64,000 nucleotides of DNA from Clostridiales bacterium. GTDB taxonomy: Bacteria; Bacillota; Clostridia; Lachnospirales; Lachnospiraceae. Location: the NCBI GenBank assembly GCA_012839295.1, contig DUNO01000011.1:35484-99483 (forward strand), given 5' to 3'. The notes under the pieces were generated by a model. That model did not search any database, was not told the origin of the DNA, and was given only the letters and a program-made list of their open reading frames with translations. Below are positions 26,129 to 35,392 of this stretch, one piece after another (the stretch's first letter is position 1; every line of letters starts with the position of its first letter). The position numbers and the translations under genes are program-made.

Positions 26129-27439
26129 TTAATGATAATGGATTACTACGTCCGCGGTGGCTGTATTCCCCGCTTCATCCGTGGCTTTGACCGTAATCCG
26201 GCAATCATTATTCTCTCCACCGGCAATATCCGCTTCCAGAATAACAGCGCCATCCTCTGAATAATTATCAACTACGGTTACGCCGGACAGGACACTGTCT
26301 GCACTTGGAACCTCTCCTGACGCCAGATCCAGCTCCGGAACATTTAAGAAAACCGGTGCCGTTGTATCAACCACTACATCAGCATGCTCTTCCGCCAGGA
26401 TTTTATCCTTCCGAAGCACCTGATAGGTTAAGAAATAATTTCCTTCTTCCAGTTTTTCAATAATTACCTTTAATTTTGACTGGTCTAATTTTTTTCCGTC
26501 CTGATATGCCTCCACGCCATCCAGGGCAAGCTCCCTTGTTATTAATGCCTCGTCCTTGACTACCCTGTCGCGTATTCCTGCAAATTCCACCGGAGCATCA
26601 CTTTCCTCCACCGTAACCAGGATTGTTTTATCCGTGGCCATACCCAGGGTATCCTTTACCGTATATGTAATTTCATATTTACCGGGCGTGTTTACATCAA
26701 CCTTGCCCTTAACCTTAACCTGCTTCGTTATATTGCTGCCTGTGGCAGATACAGCTGTAATCCCGGACAGCAGATTTAATTTTTTCCCCTGGACGACTGT
26801 CAGGTCCTTTGCTCCTTTAATTTCAGGTGCCTTTGCCAGATAAGGATTCTTTGGGTCCGGGTCTGTAGGATCCCAGCCATTTGCGGCCGTGATTTTGAGG
26901 GCTTTTGGCTTTCCCAGGGGTCCCGGATTCTTTTTATCATCATAAACAACCACTGTCGTACCTATGGGACAGTTATCATAAATCCATTTTGCATCCGCAA
27001 CATTTACCCTTATACAGCCGTGGGACGCCGCAGTGCCCAGCTTATTATATTGTTTGACGGATAAGGAGGCCGGATTATTATTTTCATAATAATATACGGA
27101 ATGGAACAGGATTCCTTTCACAATCCGGGTTGCATATTGCCCATATACATCACCCATCAGTAATTTCCAACGGTATTTTGCTTTCGTCTGGAAGGTGCCC
27201 GTAATGGTCAGGTTGCCTGTCCCTACGGAGCAGAGCATCGCTTTGACAGGAACCGTATAAGCACCCTTTTTATCTTTTTCATAAACTGTGATTGTGTTAC
27301 AGGCCCGGTTCACCTTAATCAGATATGCCTGTTCGGCTGCAGATACAGCCTTATTACCGGCTGCAAGAAATAAAATGCTGATACCAAGGGCTAATAAGAA
27401 AATCCGCCGCCTAAATAACCTTGTATAAAATCTGTTCAT
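26129..27439 (-). CDS. Secreted L,D-transpeptidase (YkuD) with Ig-like repeats
   Basis: About 436 residues. An N-terminal signal or anchor (RLFRRRIFLLALGISILFLAAG) precedes a YkuD catalytic domain (about residues 40-175) with the active site SHGCIRVNVADAKWIYDNCP. L,D-transpeptidases cross-link peptidoglycan 3-3 or attach proteins. The rest is two or more DUF5011/Ig-like beta domains (GKYEITYTVKDTLGMATD; DEAGNTATADVVIHY), likely wall spacers. The track start is GTG 27460; ATG 27439 with ACGGAGA fits the signal peptide better. It is the last gene of the surface-glycan cluster. Confidence 0.88.
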   Translation of the reverse strand: MNRFYTRLFRRRIFLLALGISILFLAAGNKAVSAAEQAYLIKVNRACNTITVYEKDKKGAYTVPVKAMLCSVGTGNLTITGTFQTKAKYRWKLLMGDVYGQYATRIVKGILFHSVYYYENNNPASLSVKQYNKLGTAASHGCIRVNVADAKWIYDNCPIGTTVVVYDDKKNPGPLGKPKALKITAANGWDPTDPDPKNPYLAKAPEIKGAKDLTVVQGKKLNLLSGITAVSATGSNITKQVKVKGKVDVNTPGKYEITYTVKDTLGMATDKTILVTVEESDAPVEFAGIRDRVVKDEALITRELALDGVEAYQDGKKLDQSKLKVIIEKLEEGNYFLTYQVLRKDKILAEEHADVVVDTTAPVFLNVPELDLASGEVPSADSVLSGVTVVDNYSEDGAVILEADIAGGENNDCRITVKATDEAGNTATADVVIHYH

Positions 27440-27504
27440 AACAAATCTCCGTTCTGCCACTTTTTTCGTGGCCTATTATGCAAGATATTCTGCCGTTCAT
27501 GCAT

Positions 27505-27565
27505 GAAGAAGGCGCTTGCTGCTTCTTCCGGGGTGAAGAGTATTTCTAAGAAATACTTTTCACCC
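27505..27565 (-). repeat. Double hairpin between the DUF2298 gene and the transpeptidase
   Basis: A near-perfect 35-bp inverted repeat GGGTGAAGAGTATTTCT / AGAAATACTTTTCACCC (27531-27565) and beside it GAAGAAG/CTTCTTC (27505-27528). The minus-strand phrase AGCGCCTTCTTC resembles the end of family 2 repeats. Confidence 0.6.
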
Positions 27566-27600
27566 TATTTTATGCATTCTGTCCGTTTCGTCTTTCATAA

Positions 27601-30000
27601 TTATTTTATCCGAACGATGTAGGTTTCATAGTCTTTGGTTTCATCTGCCGGGCTCAGGAAAACAACCTCCCCCAGGCTCTTTAGCATCTCATGGTTAATC
27701 GTCGTATATTTATCCTGTTCCAGCTTGCCCACATAGATATAGGACACCTGGTATTTGTCCAATAAGCTTCTTATATACCCCTCATCCGTTCCGGTATATA
27801 TCTTCTCAATGTCCGAGGTACGTGCATCCAGAAGTGACAGTTCCCCCTTCCAAAGCCATTCATGGGTATGCCATCCAAGTATGGTCGGCAGCCCCGTCAT
27901 CACCGATACCCTTTCATAATCCGTATAGCTGTCGCCCGGCGCTTCCAGGACCACCGGCATACCTGTTACATTTTCATTCAGCCAGTTAATTGCCAGGTCG
28001 TCGTCCGGCATTGTCGTCTCCATGAAGGCCGTCGCATCCAGCCCTTCATAGCCTGACAGTTTAAAAATATTCCCATACCAGGAATTCACCGCATTTTGTA
28101 TATAACATACCGTCATAAGGAAGAGAACCAGCCCCGTTGCTGCAACCCTCTTTTGCCGCGCTGTATTGCCATAGCAAAGCAGGCGCAGGAAAATATATCC
28201 CATGCCAAGCCCAAACATGATATAGGCCTGGTAGGTAAGCTTAAACATGGTATTGGCCCTTTTATAGTCTCCGGAATATATATCCTGGACATAGACCAGC
28301 TCCGGAATCAGAACCAGGCCTATGGCACAGAGCCCGATAATAATAACGAACAGATCAGAGGCTGTCAGATTCCTTAGGATATCAGAAAACCTTATTTCAA
28401 AAGCCTTTTTAGTTTTTTGGGTCTTGCCCTCCTTTTGAACCTTGATTTCGGCTCCAGCCCTTCCTCCTGCCTGGATCTTTTCTTCTATTTGGGTCTCCGG
28501 CTGCTCCTGGGCTTCCTCCACGTATTCCCGGATTTTCCTTTTTCCTATATCCGATACCATGAAGCAAAGAAAAGCGACCACCAGAAAGACGGGCAGCCCC
28601 CATAGGATAATAAGCTGGTTTAAGGGGGTATGGGCCACAGCCAGGCAGATATTCGTGGAAATCTGGTCAAATTTCAAGGTGAAGGGCAACGCCACCAGCT
28701 CAGACACACCGATAATAAAGATTCCCTGAAGGGCAGTCAGCACCGTAACAGTTTTTATCCTAAAATGGTTTACGATAAGGTTCGTAAATAAAATTACGGC
28801 TCCTGAAACAACGAAATAGATCGGATAGTCCCAGAAATTCGTAGTATGGAACAGCCCGATAAAAAATGCAACCAGCAGGAAGGCCGGATTAATGATATCC
28901 TTCCAGAAGGGAATATCCCTTCTCTTTTTGTGCCTGCGGTAGCAGGTCCAGGCGAATAAAACTCCCAATACGGTGAGCACAAACATGATATTGACCACAT
29001 GGGCATGGAGATCCCCCAGGACAAAGGAATATGCGGGAAACTCATGTATTGTCTTATCATTTGTCTCCGGGTGGTATCCGATAAACCTGGTTGAATCCGG
29101 GAACCAATAATCCTCCGTGCCCGGTTCCATACCAAAGAATTTACGGACCCATCCCTCAAACCATTGATAGGTTGGATAATGCATATTGCCGGCAAAACAG
29201 ACCGAGGTTCCACCTAAGAGCCCGCTTAGGAAGGGGAGCCATTCCCTTTGCTTCCCCTGCCCTTTCATAAAATGTGCTGCCAGATTATATACCAGGGAAT
29301 AGGACAGCCCAAAGGTGAGGGCGCCTACCATCATCAGCATAAGATTATATCCATGGAATACCTTTACAAAGGATAATTTTGTCAGGAAGGTGGCCAAATA
29401 CTGGCCTACATAATAATAATTCAAGCTGGTACCGGAAAACCAAAAATCCTGGGGCGGCATATAATCGCTCCTCATCATGCTGGTCATGAAGCCATAGTCC
29501 ATGAATTTTTCCGTACCGTAGGCCTCCGGCTTAAAGCCCCTGATATAGACGAATAATAGAAAAAGGCCAAAGAATAACAGCTCTTCACCCAATATGGTAT
29601 CGAGCAGCTTTTCCATCGCCAAAAACCTTTCCCTGCGGTTCCCGGCCATGGCCGTTTTAGGATTCCTGTATTTCCTGCGAAGCCCCAGGATAACCCCATT
29701 TGCCACAAGACCGATTCCTGCACAGATGAGGCAGGCCTGCGCCGTGAATTTCATCAGCTGCAGGGAGGATAAAAGCCACATCAGGTAGCCTGTAACCGCC
29801 AGGCCAACCGGCTTGGCAAAGAGATAGCCTTTGTCATGGAATTTATCAAATACCAGGGTTGTGACAGGTAAAAAGATGATCCCTATACAGGCAACCGTAG
29901 CCCACCATTGCAGGAAGGGGCTAAAATCCGACTTTAACAGTATATTCCCTGACACATACAATATGATTGCAATTAATAGATAGCTTGCTTTTTTTAGCAT
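27601..30000 (-). CDS. DUF2298 polytopic membrane protein, putative GT-C glycosyltransferase
   Basis: A 799-residue integral membrane protein with many hydrophobic segments. It carries the DUF2298 (Chlor_Arch_YYY) hallmark MDYGFMTSMMRSDYMPPQDFWFSGTSLNYYYVGQY split over residues ~165-200, plus HEFPAYSFVLGDLHAH (about 325). The acidic residues after the first membrane spans fit a lipid-linked-sugar (GT-C) transferase; no member's reaction is known to me, so this is inference. A ~200-residue C-terminal extracytoplasmic part includes ANTMFKLTYQAY. It is in a run with glf and glycosyltransferases. Confidence 0.8.
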   Translation of the reverse strand: MLKKASYLLIAIILYVSGNILLKSDFSPFLQWWATVACIGIIFLPVTTLVFDKFHDKGYLFAKPVGLAVTGYLMWLLSSLQLMKFTAQACLICAGIGLVANGVILGLRRKYRNPKTAMAGNRRERFLAMEKLLDTILGEELLFFGLFLLFVYIRGFKPEAYGTEKFMDYGFMTSMMRSDYMPPQDFWFSGTSLNYYYVGQYLATFLTKLSFVKVFHGYNLMLMMVGALTFGLSYSLVYNLAAHFMKGQGKQREWLPFLSGLLGGTSVCFAGNMHYPTYQWFEGWVRKFFGMEPGTEDYWFPDSTRFIGYHPETNDKTIHEFPAYSFVLGDLHAHVVNIMFVLTVLGVLFAWTCYRRHKKRRDIPFWKDIINPAFLLVAFFIGLFHTTNFWDYPIYFVVSGAVILFTNLIVNHFRIKTVTVLTALQGIFIIGVSELVALPFTLKFDQISTNICLAVAHTPLNQLIILWGLPVFLVVAFLCFMVSDIGKRKIREYVEEAQEQPETQIEEKIQAGGRAGAEIKVQKEGKTQKTKKAFEIRFSDILRNLTASDLFVIIIGLCAIGLVLIPELVYVQDIYSGDYKRANTMFKLTYQAYIMFGLGMGYIFLRLLCYGNTARQKRVAATGLVLFLMTVCYIQNAVNSWYGNIFKLSGYEGLDATAFMETTMPDDDLAINWLNENVTGMPVVLEAPGDSYTDYERVSVMTGLPTILGWHTHEWLWKGELSLLDARTSDIEKIYTGTDEGYIRSLLDKYQVSYIYVGKLEQDKYTTINHEMLKSLGEVVFLSPADETKDYETYIVRIK

Positions 30001-30056
30001 AGTAACCCCCTACGAGTTCACTCATCGAGTGTTGAATTAAGCGAAATTTGCATGCC

Positions 30057-30770
30057 CTAATCCCGGCCAAGGCTCTGGTTGATCCTTTTAAAATCCCTCC
30101 AGGCCTGCCTTCCGATTTTCATAATCCGTCCCATATTAATAGAGTTCACTCCGCCCTGTCTTTTCCGGAAGGTGACAGGAAGATATTTCACCTCCAGCTT
30201 TTTCCTGGCATAGATCACCGCTATCATTACATTGGAAAGATTAAAATTGTCCGGTATCAGGCCTATATGCTCCTTTAATACCGAGGCCTTCATCAGGCGG
30301 AAGGGCGTATTGGCATCTGCTAATTTCACCCTGAAGCTAAGGTATAGGACCAGCTTCAGGATTTTTGTGACAAAAATACGGGACAATCCGTCCTGGCGCT
30401 TCCTCCGGTTGCCAATTACCATGTCGTAGCTATCACGGAGCTTCCAGAAGGGCCAGAATTCAAAGGGAATCGTCTGCCCGTCGGAATCCGTCTGGAAAAT
30501 ATAATCCGCCCCGGCCTGGATCGCATGCCGGTAGCCATATAATAAGGTTGCACCATGTCCGCTGTTGGGCTTTGTCATCGGTTCAAGGGCCGGAAGGTTC
30601 TTCGCCATATCCTGAAGGATCTTATAGGTTGAATCCTTGCTCCCATCATCTATTACGACAAGCTTGCTCCCGTTCCCGATCTGCTCCACAATTGGATACC
30701 AGTCCTTTATTACATTAACCACATTTGCCTCTTCATTATAGGCAGGCATTATAATGTACAGCTTATCCAA
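30057..30770 (-). CDS. Family 2 glycosyltransferase
   Basis: A 237-residue GT2 enzyme with the GT-A fold: YIIMPAYNEEANV at the N-terminus, VVIDDGSKDST, and the DxD-like FQTDSDGQTIP (about residue 93). No C-terminal membrane spans, unlike the GT at 34-35 kb. It starts at TTG (GGAGGG site at 9 nt); the next ATG would cut the first beta strand. Acceptor unknown; a polyprenyl-phosphate or lipid carrier is likely from context. Confidence 0.85.
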   Translation of the reverse strand: MDKLYIIMPAYNEEANVVNVIKDWYPIVEQIGNGSKLVVIDDGSKDSTYKILQDMAKNLPALEPMTKPNSGHGATLLYGYRHAIQAGADYIFQTDSDGQTIPFEFWPFWKLRDSYDMVIGNRRKRQDGLSRIFVTKILKLVLYLSFRVKLADANTPFRLMKASVLKEHIGLIPDNFNLSNVMIAVIYARKKLEVKYLPVTFRKRQGGVNSINMGRIMKIGRQAWRDFKRINQSLGRD

Positions 30771-30837
30771 CTTAAATACCCTCCATTCTCCTCATCAGAG
30801 GACTTCTCTCCTTCTAAGGAGCCTCTCCGTCCCATTC

Positions 30838-31926
30838 TTATCTTAGGGCCTCAAAGGCATCCAATGCCCTCCTGACGACTGCATCCATATTATAATAACG
30901 GTATTCCGCAAGCCGTCCAATGAAGATGACCTTGCTTTCCTTTTTCATTTCCTCCTCATACAGTGCAAACTGAGCCTTGCAGTCCTTCGTAGGGAAGGGA
31001 TAATAGGGCTCTCCCTCCCCGCTGGGGAATTCCTTGCCTATGGTGGTCTTCTTATGCTCCTGCCAGGTCAGCTTCTTATATTCCGTGATCCGGGTAAAAT
31101 CATAGTCGTTTGGATAGTTGACCACCGGAGCCTCCTGGTATTCCTCCTTGTCAAAGGTCTCAAATACAAAGTTTACGCTGCGGTATGCCAGCTTTCCGTG
31201 CTTATAGCCATAAAATTCATCCGTCGCACCGGTGTAGATTAAGGTCTCATGCTTAATATCCCCGATTACCTCTTTATAATCAGTATTCAGAAGAATCTTG
31301 ATATTTTTATTTGCCGCCATATTCTCACACATTTTCGTATAACCGCGCTTTGGCATGCCCTGGTATTTATCTGCAAAGTATCTGGTGTCACGGTTTAAAC
31401 GGATCGGGATTCTTGAGATAACGGAGGTATCAAGCTCCCCCGGATCCACTCCCCACTGCTTCCTTGTATAGGTTTCAAAGATTTTCTCATAAATATCCTT
31501 GCCAACCTTGCTTAAGGCAACATCCTTGCTTGTCTTGACCTCACTGATTGGCACTGCCTGTTTTTTTAAGAATTCCTCAACCTCGGAGCAGTCCAGGTTC
31601 AGGTTGTACAGCTTATTGATTGTTTCCACCGTGATCGGCATTGGTACCGGGTTGCCGTCCACATAGGTCAGGACCCTGTGCCAGAAATCATTCCATTTTG
31701 TAAAGCGGGATAAATATTCATATACCCCCTTGTCATTGGTATGGAAAATATGGGGTCCGTAATTGTGGATTAATATCCCATCCTCATTATAGGAATCATA
31801 AACATTCCCGCCGATATGGTTCCTTTTTTCAATTACCAGTACCTTTTCATTTAATTCATTCGCAATGCGCTCCGCCATAGTTAATCCGGCTAATCCGGCG
31901 CCGACAATTACATATTTGTATTCCAT
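30838..31926 (-). CDS. glf: UDP-galactopyranose mutase
   Basis: FAD enzyme that converts UDP-galactopyranose to UDP-galactofuranose, the donor for galactofuranose in surface glycans. About 362 residues. N-terminal FAD site VIVGAGLAGLTMAERIA; GGNVYDSYNEDGILIHNYGPHIFHT split over residues ~38-60; YTRKQWGVDP and TRDTRYF-like region present. ATG 31926 follows the repeated leader motif GAAAGGTACGGGTGTAAGG; the track start seven codons upstream lacks an SD. The cluster therefore probably makes a galactofuranose-containing polymer. Confidence 0.95.
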   Translation of the reverse strand: MEYKYVIVGAGLAGLTMAERIANELNEKVLVIEKRNHIGGNVYDSYNEDGILIHNYGPHIFHTNDKGVYEYLSRFTKWNDFWHRVLTYVDGNPVPMPITVETINKLYNLNLDCSEVEEFLKKQAVPISEVKTSKDVALSKVGKDIYEKIFETYTRKQWGVDPGELDTSVISRIPIRLNRDTRYFADKYQGMPKRGYTKMCENMAANKNIKILLNTDYKEVIGDIKHETLIYTGATDEFYGYKHGKLAYRSVNFVFETFDKEEYQEAPVVNYPNDYDFTRITEYKKLTWQEHKKTTIGKEFPSGEGEPYYPFPTKDCKAQFALYEEEMKKESKVIFIGRLAEYRYYNMDAVVRRALDAFEALR

Positions 31927-31980
31927 CCTTACACCCGTACCTTTCATTTTTTGACGACCTATCCAAAAAGTGAATTGGTC
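31927..31980 (-). repeat. Leader repeat upstream of glf
   Basis: Minus strand CCAATTCACTTTTTGG, ATAGGTCG, TCAAAAAATGAAAGG, TACGGGTGT. It aligns over its full length with 35306-35358 upstream of the glycosyltransferase; both can form a TTCA...TGAA hairpin followed by GAAAGG(C/T)ACGGGTGT. Confidence 0.7.
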
Positions 31981-31995
31981 TAATATAATAAAGCC

Positions 31996-34071
31996 CTAGT
32001 AAACCGGCTTCCATGTATCATAGATCGAGGTCCGGTAATCTCCTTCTCCCTCATAGTATACACATTCGTAGGTATTTTTTATGTTTTCTTCATTCACAAT
32101 ATAATCCTGGCTATTGCGGTTATCCTGGTCTACTACAATATATCGGATGCTGTTCTTCTTTACTAAAGCCTCCAGCTCCCCGGGAGTATCCGCCTCATAC
32201 ATCAGCTTGACCTGGGCCGTACGGTAATCCGTATCATATCCGGCAGACCAGGGGAAATACTGCCAGCCTTCGTACAGCATGGCTCCTCCAAGGACGATCT
32301 GGTTCACCGCATAATTAGACGTCAGGAACAGGTCTTTCGATTCACTGTGCTCCTCCACCCATTTTGTCAGGGGATCCTCCAAATCAAGTACCACCGCTGA
32401 GGAAGGCGTATTTTTTTTCAGCACTGTAATAAAATCATAGATGCCCGTGGCTGTTAAGCACAGAACCAGCAGAACACCGGCCATTCCCAGCAGGACATCC
32501 TTCCTTTCAAATAACCTTGCTACCAGCAAGGCCGCAAATATCCCTAACAGAATGCAGCTCATCATAATATATTTATGGTTCACCGTAACATCCACCGTCA
32601 GCGACACCGTAAAGGCAAGAACCAGCGGAGCCGAAAATGCGAGGATGAGGAAGCGTTCCACTCCCTTTTCCAGACAAAAGGCCGCCAGTAAAACAAAGGG
32701 CAGGATTCCAAGGAGGCGTTCCAGATAAGAGGCCACCCCAAATATAGTTTTATTCTCGGCGATAAAGCCAAAATAAAGCTCCGTCTTAACCACTGACCCG
32801 TTGATGAAAAAATGGGTCTGACATATGGTAAGCGCCAGGGTAATGGCTGCAACAATGATAAATTCGCAGCGCCGCTTTGACATGATTGCCATGACAAACA
32901 GTACGGACAGGCATCCGATTACCGCCGCCCCATGGAAGAAGCCCAGGCTTCCCAATAAAACGCCTGTGGCTATGGCTCTCCCCATATTTTCCGGAGCCCA
33001 GCCATCTTTCGTAAAAAAGGCTTCAGCCACTCTGGCCCAGCCCTTTTGCCGGCTGCCCTTCTGACCCTTTTTACCACCGGCCCCGGGGAAATTGTACTGC
33101 TTCAAGGCCTCAAACATCTCATATACATGGGGCATCAGCAAAATAATAACAAGAAAAATCACCGTCAGGCCAAAGGCCAGGTGTCTCTGGTTGCAATAGA
33201 CATTCAGGTTCCATAGCCCCCAATCCTCATTGGGCGTATCTGACAAAAAGCTTGTATTATCCATAAGGGCCTGCAGGATATTAGTTCCCTCCGGCAGCCC
33301 TGCCAGGTACGTAAACAATGCCCCCGCACTGCGGAATGCGAAAAACAGGCAGGCCAATACTCCTGCCGGAGGCTTTCCGGTTATCTTGACCGCTAAAAGA
33401 TACAGCAAAAAAAATGCGCCGGCAAAGCTCAGGATACTGGGAAGGTTAAAGGCATAGTCCAGGCGCATACCCAAATATTCCAGATTGCCAACCAGAAATT
33501 GGAACATAAAGTGATATTTTATATCCTCTCCCCCAAAGTGGGAATAGGAGGTAGGAAAATTATTTCCATAGGAAAAGGAACGGATCATCCCGATATGGGG
33601 TGAAAAATCGCTGAAGACGGACACACCGATGTAGAGCTTATCCCCTGAGACAAAAAATGTCGTCCACATAAGGATGCTGCCCAGCAATATAATCCCGGCG
33701 GCCAGGATGATTTCCAGCCAGGCCCTTTTCTTATCCTTAGTCAGCAGGAAGCTGCCGTTCTGCTTAACAGCCCTTGCTTTTCCCAGCACTCCAAGCACTG
33801 ACAGCCCTGCCGCAAGGGGCATTACGATGAGATTGGCATAGTAAAGGGGCTCCGCCCTCGCCCCAAACAGATAGGCCACCAAATAGGTTGCCCAGGTAAG
33901 TGCTAAGGTTCCCGTCGCAAACCAGGCGGGAAAGAGCAGCAGAAAAGGGCTCACTGATATGTTCCTTTTTTTATAATCTTTTTCAACTATTTTACTAAGC
34001 CCCGGAAAAGCGTAGGTACAGATCACCCAGCCTGCCAAAAAGCAAAGTATCAGATAAACAAATCCCAACAT
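31996..34071 (-). CDS. Large polytopic membrane protein, putative GT-C glycosyltransferase
   Basis: A 691-residue protein with about a dozen hydrophobic segments and a C-terminal extracytoplasmic domain (residues ~560-691). I do not recognise a named family. The early acidic loop VFSDFSPHIGMIRSFSYGNN (about residue 155) after the second block of spans, with YSHFGGEDIKYHFMFQFL, resembles the catalytic loop layout of GT-C enzymes such as ArnT/PMT-like proteins; this is inference. The C-terminal YIVVDQDNRNSQDY is like DUF2298 neighbours. RBS GGAGGAAAT. It lies between two glycosyltransferases and glf. Confidence 0.65.
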   Translation of the reverse strand: MLGFVYLILCFLAGWVICTYAFPGLSKIVEKDYKKRNISVSPFLLLFPAWFATGTLALTWATYLVAYLFGARAEPLYYANLIVMPLAAGLSVLGVLGKARAVKQNGSFLLTKDKKRAWLEIILAAGIILLGSILMWTTFFVSGDKLYIGVSVFSDFSPHIGMIRSFSYGNNFPTSYSHFGGEDIKYHFMFQFLVGNLEYLGMRLDYAFNLPSILSFAGAFFLLYLLAVKITGKPPAGVLACLFFAFRSAGALFTYLAGLPEGTNILQALMDNTSFLSDTPNEDWGLWNLNVYCNQRHLAFGLTVIFLVIILLMPHVYEMFEALKQYNFPGAGGKKGQKGSRQKGWARVAEAFFTKDGWAPENMGRAIATGVLLGSLGFFHGAAVIGCLSVLFVMAIMSKRRCEFIIVAAITLALTICQTHFFINGSVVKTELYFGFIAENKTIFGVASYLERLLGILPFVLLAAFCLEKGVERFLILAFSAPLVLAFTVSLTVDVTVNHKYIMMSCILLGIFAALLVARLFERKDVLLGMAGVLLVLCLTATGIYDFITVLKKNTPSSAVVLDLEDPLTKWVEEHSESKDLFLTSNYAVNQIVLGGAMLYEGWQYFPWSAGYDTDYRTAQVKLMYEADTPGELEALVKKNSIRYIVVDQDNRNSQDYIVNEENIKNTYECVYYEGEGDYRTSIYDTWKPVY

Positions 34072-34173
34072 ATTTCCTCCGAGGTATCCTATGCCGGCAA
34101 ACCAGACTCCTTGGCTAAGCTAGTTCCGGGCTTCTTCCTGATGGAATACACCGTATCCCATTTGTGAAGCATG

Positions 34174-34212
34174 GAAGTTGTTAGGCACCGTCTTTTGGTG
34201 CTTAACAACTTC
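34174..34212 (-). repeat. Hairpin abutting the glycosyltransferase stop codon
   Basis: Minus strand GAAGTTGTTAAGCACC / GGTGCCTAACAACTTC (one mismatch, 7-nt loop), beginning at the last base of the TAG. No T tract follows, so it may be a processing or stabilising element rather than a terminator. Confidence 0.6.
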
Positions 34213-35234
34213 TAAGTCTTACTGGTAAGACTTTCACACTTTTCTTTGGGAAGCTTCTTTGAACTAATGCACTTTGATACCAGGTATCTGGGTCTGCCCT
34301 TCACCTCTTTATATATTTTTGTAAGGTAAATCCCTATCATGCCGAGACTTACCATGATTGAGCTTCCTATAATCAGCTGTAGAAGGATCACTGTGGTGAA
34401 ACCGCTGGTTGCCTGGCCGGAGAATTTCATGTACAGGGTCTGGATCCCCAGCGCCAATGCACCAAAGAACATGATAATGCCCAGCACCGTGATACAGTGT
34501 AACGGAACCGAGGTATAGGAAGTAATCGCATTGACCGCCAGCCGTACCAGCCGCAAAAAGGACCACTTTGTCTTACCGTTAACCCTGTCAGCAACATCAA
34601 ATTTTATCTGCTTGCGGTCAAAGCCCAGCCAGGCCGACATTCCCCGAAAGAAGGTTGCACGCTCCGGCATTTCCTTCCAGGCATCCACCGCCCTCCGGTC
34701 CATTAATTTATAATCCGAAGCCTTTCCCAGGTTGATGTCCGAGGTCTTATATATAATGTAGTAAAAGAATTTTGCACAAGCCCGGTAGATGGGATTTTCC
34801 TTCCCCCTCGAGCTTTTTACCCCTTCAACCACATCAAAGCCCTCTTCCCTCCAGGCCCTTACCATCTCCGGTATCAACTCCGGAGGGTGCTGTAAATCCG
34901 AATCCATCACAAGCACCATATCGCCGTCCGCATATTCAAGTCCCGCACAAAGAGCCGACTCCTTGCCAAAATTACGGCTCAAACGAACCACGGTAACCCT
35001 CGGATTACTCTCTGCCATGCTTTTTAACCTGTCCCAGGTATTATCCCTTGACCCGTCATCCACCAGGATTATTTCATAATTTATCTGGTTCGTTATTAAT
35101 ACCTGCTCAATTACATGGACGGAACTGCTAATATGGCTTTCTTCCTGATAAACGGGTATCACTACGGACAGCTTGGAATCCTTTGTTCTCTCTTTATTCG
35201 TATCATAAAATAAGTTTCCCATAGCTATGTCCAT
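34212..35234 (-). CDS. Membrane-bound family 2 glycosyltransferase (GtrB/DPM1-like)
   Basis: About 340 residues: GT-A domain (LSVVIPVYQEE, ILVDDGSRDNTWD, LVMDSDLQHPPEL with the DxD) followed by two C-terminal membrane helices (LHCITVLGIIMFFGALALGI; LLQLIIGSSIMVSLGMIGIYL). Such enzymes move a sugar from UDP- or GDP-sugar to polyprenyl phosphate. Two starts are possible: GTG 35309 (track) or ATG 35234 preceded by GAGGTGAAGGAC; I chose the latter. It is the promoter-proximal gene of the glycan cluster. Confidence 0.85.
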   Translation of the reverse strand: MDIAMGNLFYDTNKERTKDSKLSVVIPVYQEESHISSSVHVIEQVLITNQINYEIILVDDGSRDNTWDRLKSMAESNPRVTVVRLSRNFGKESALCAGLEYADGDMVLVMDSDLQHPPELIPEMVRAWREEGFDVVEGVKSSRGKENPIYRACAKFFYYIIYKTSDINLGKASDYKLMDRRAVDAWKEMPERATFFRGMSAWLGFDRKQIKFDVADRVNGKTKWSFLRLVRLAVNAITSYTSVPLHCITVLGIIMFFGALALGIQTLYMKFSGQATSGFTTVILLQLIIGSSIMVSLGMIGIYLTKIYKEVKGRPRYLVSKCISSKKLPKEKCESLTSKT

Positions 35235-35305
35235 GTCCTTCACCTCACAAATCGCCACGAAAGTGCCGACATGAACCCGGTCCTCCATTCGTTTTATTAA
35301 TTTTA

Positions 35306-35358
35306 ACACCCGTGCCTTTCAATTTTTTGATGAACCTTTCAAAAAATTGAATAGGCCT
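35306..35358 (-). repeat. Leader repeat upstream of the glycosyltransferase
   Basis: Contains the perfect 13-bp inverted repeat TTCAATTTTTTGA/TCAAAAAATTGAA (35318-35351) followed on the minus strand by AAGGCACGGGTGTTAAAA. It aligns with the glf leader at 31927-31980. Confidence 0.7.
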
Positions 35359-35367
35359 GAATAAGAA

Positions 35368-35392
35368 GGTTGAATATGTTCTTTTTTCAACC
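35368..35392 (-). other. Second hairpin in the glycosyltransferase leader
   Basis: GGTTGAA, 11-nt loop, TTCAACC. The remaining ~200 bp to recG is AT-rich with no gene; a TATAAT-like box is at about 35447-35452 (minus) but has no good -35. Confidence 0.45.
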
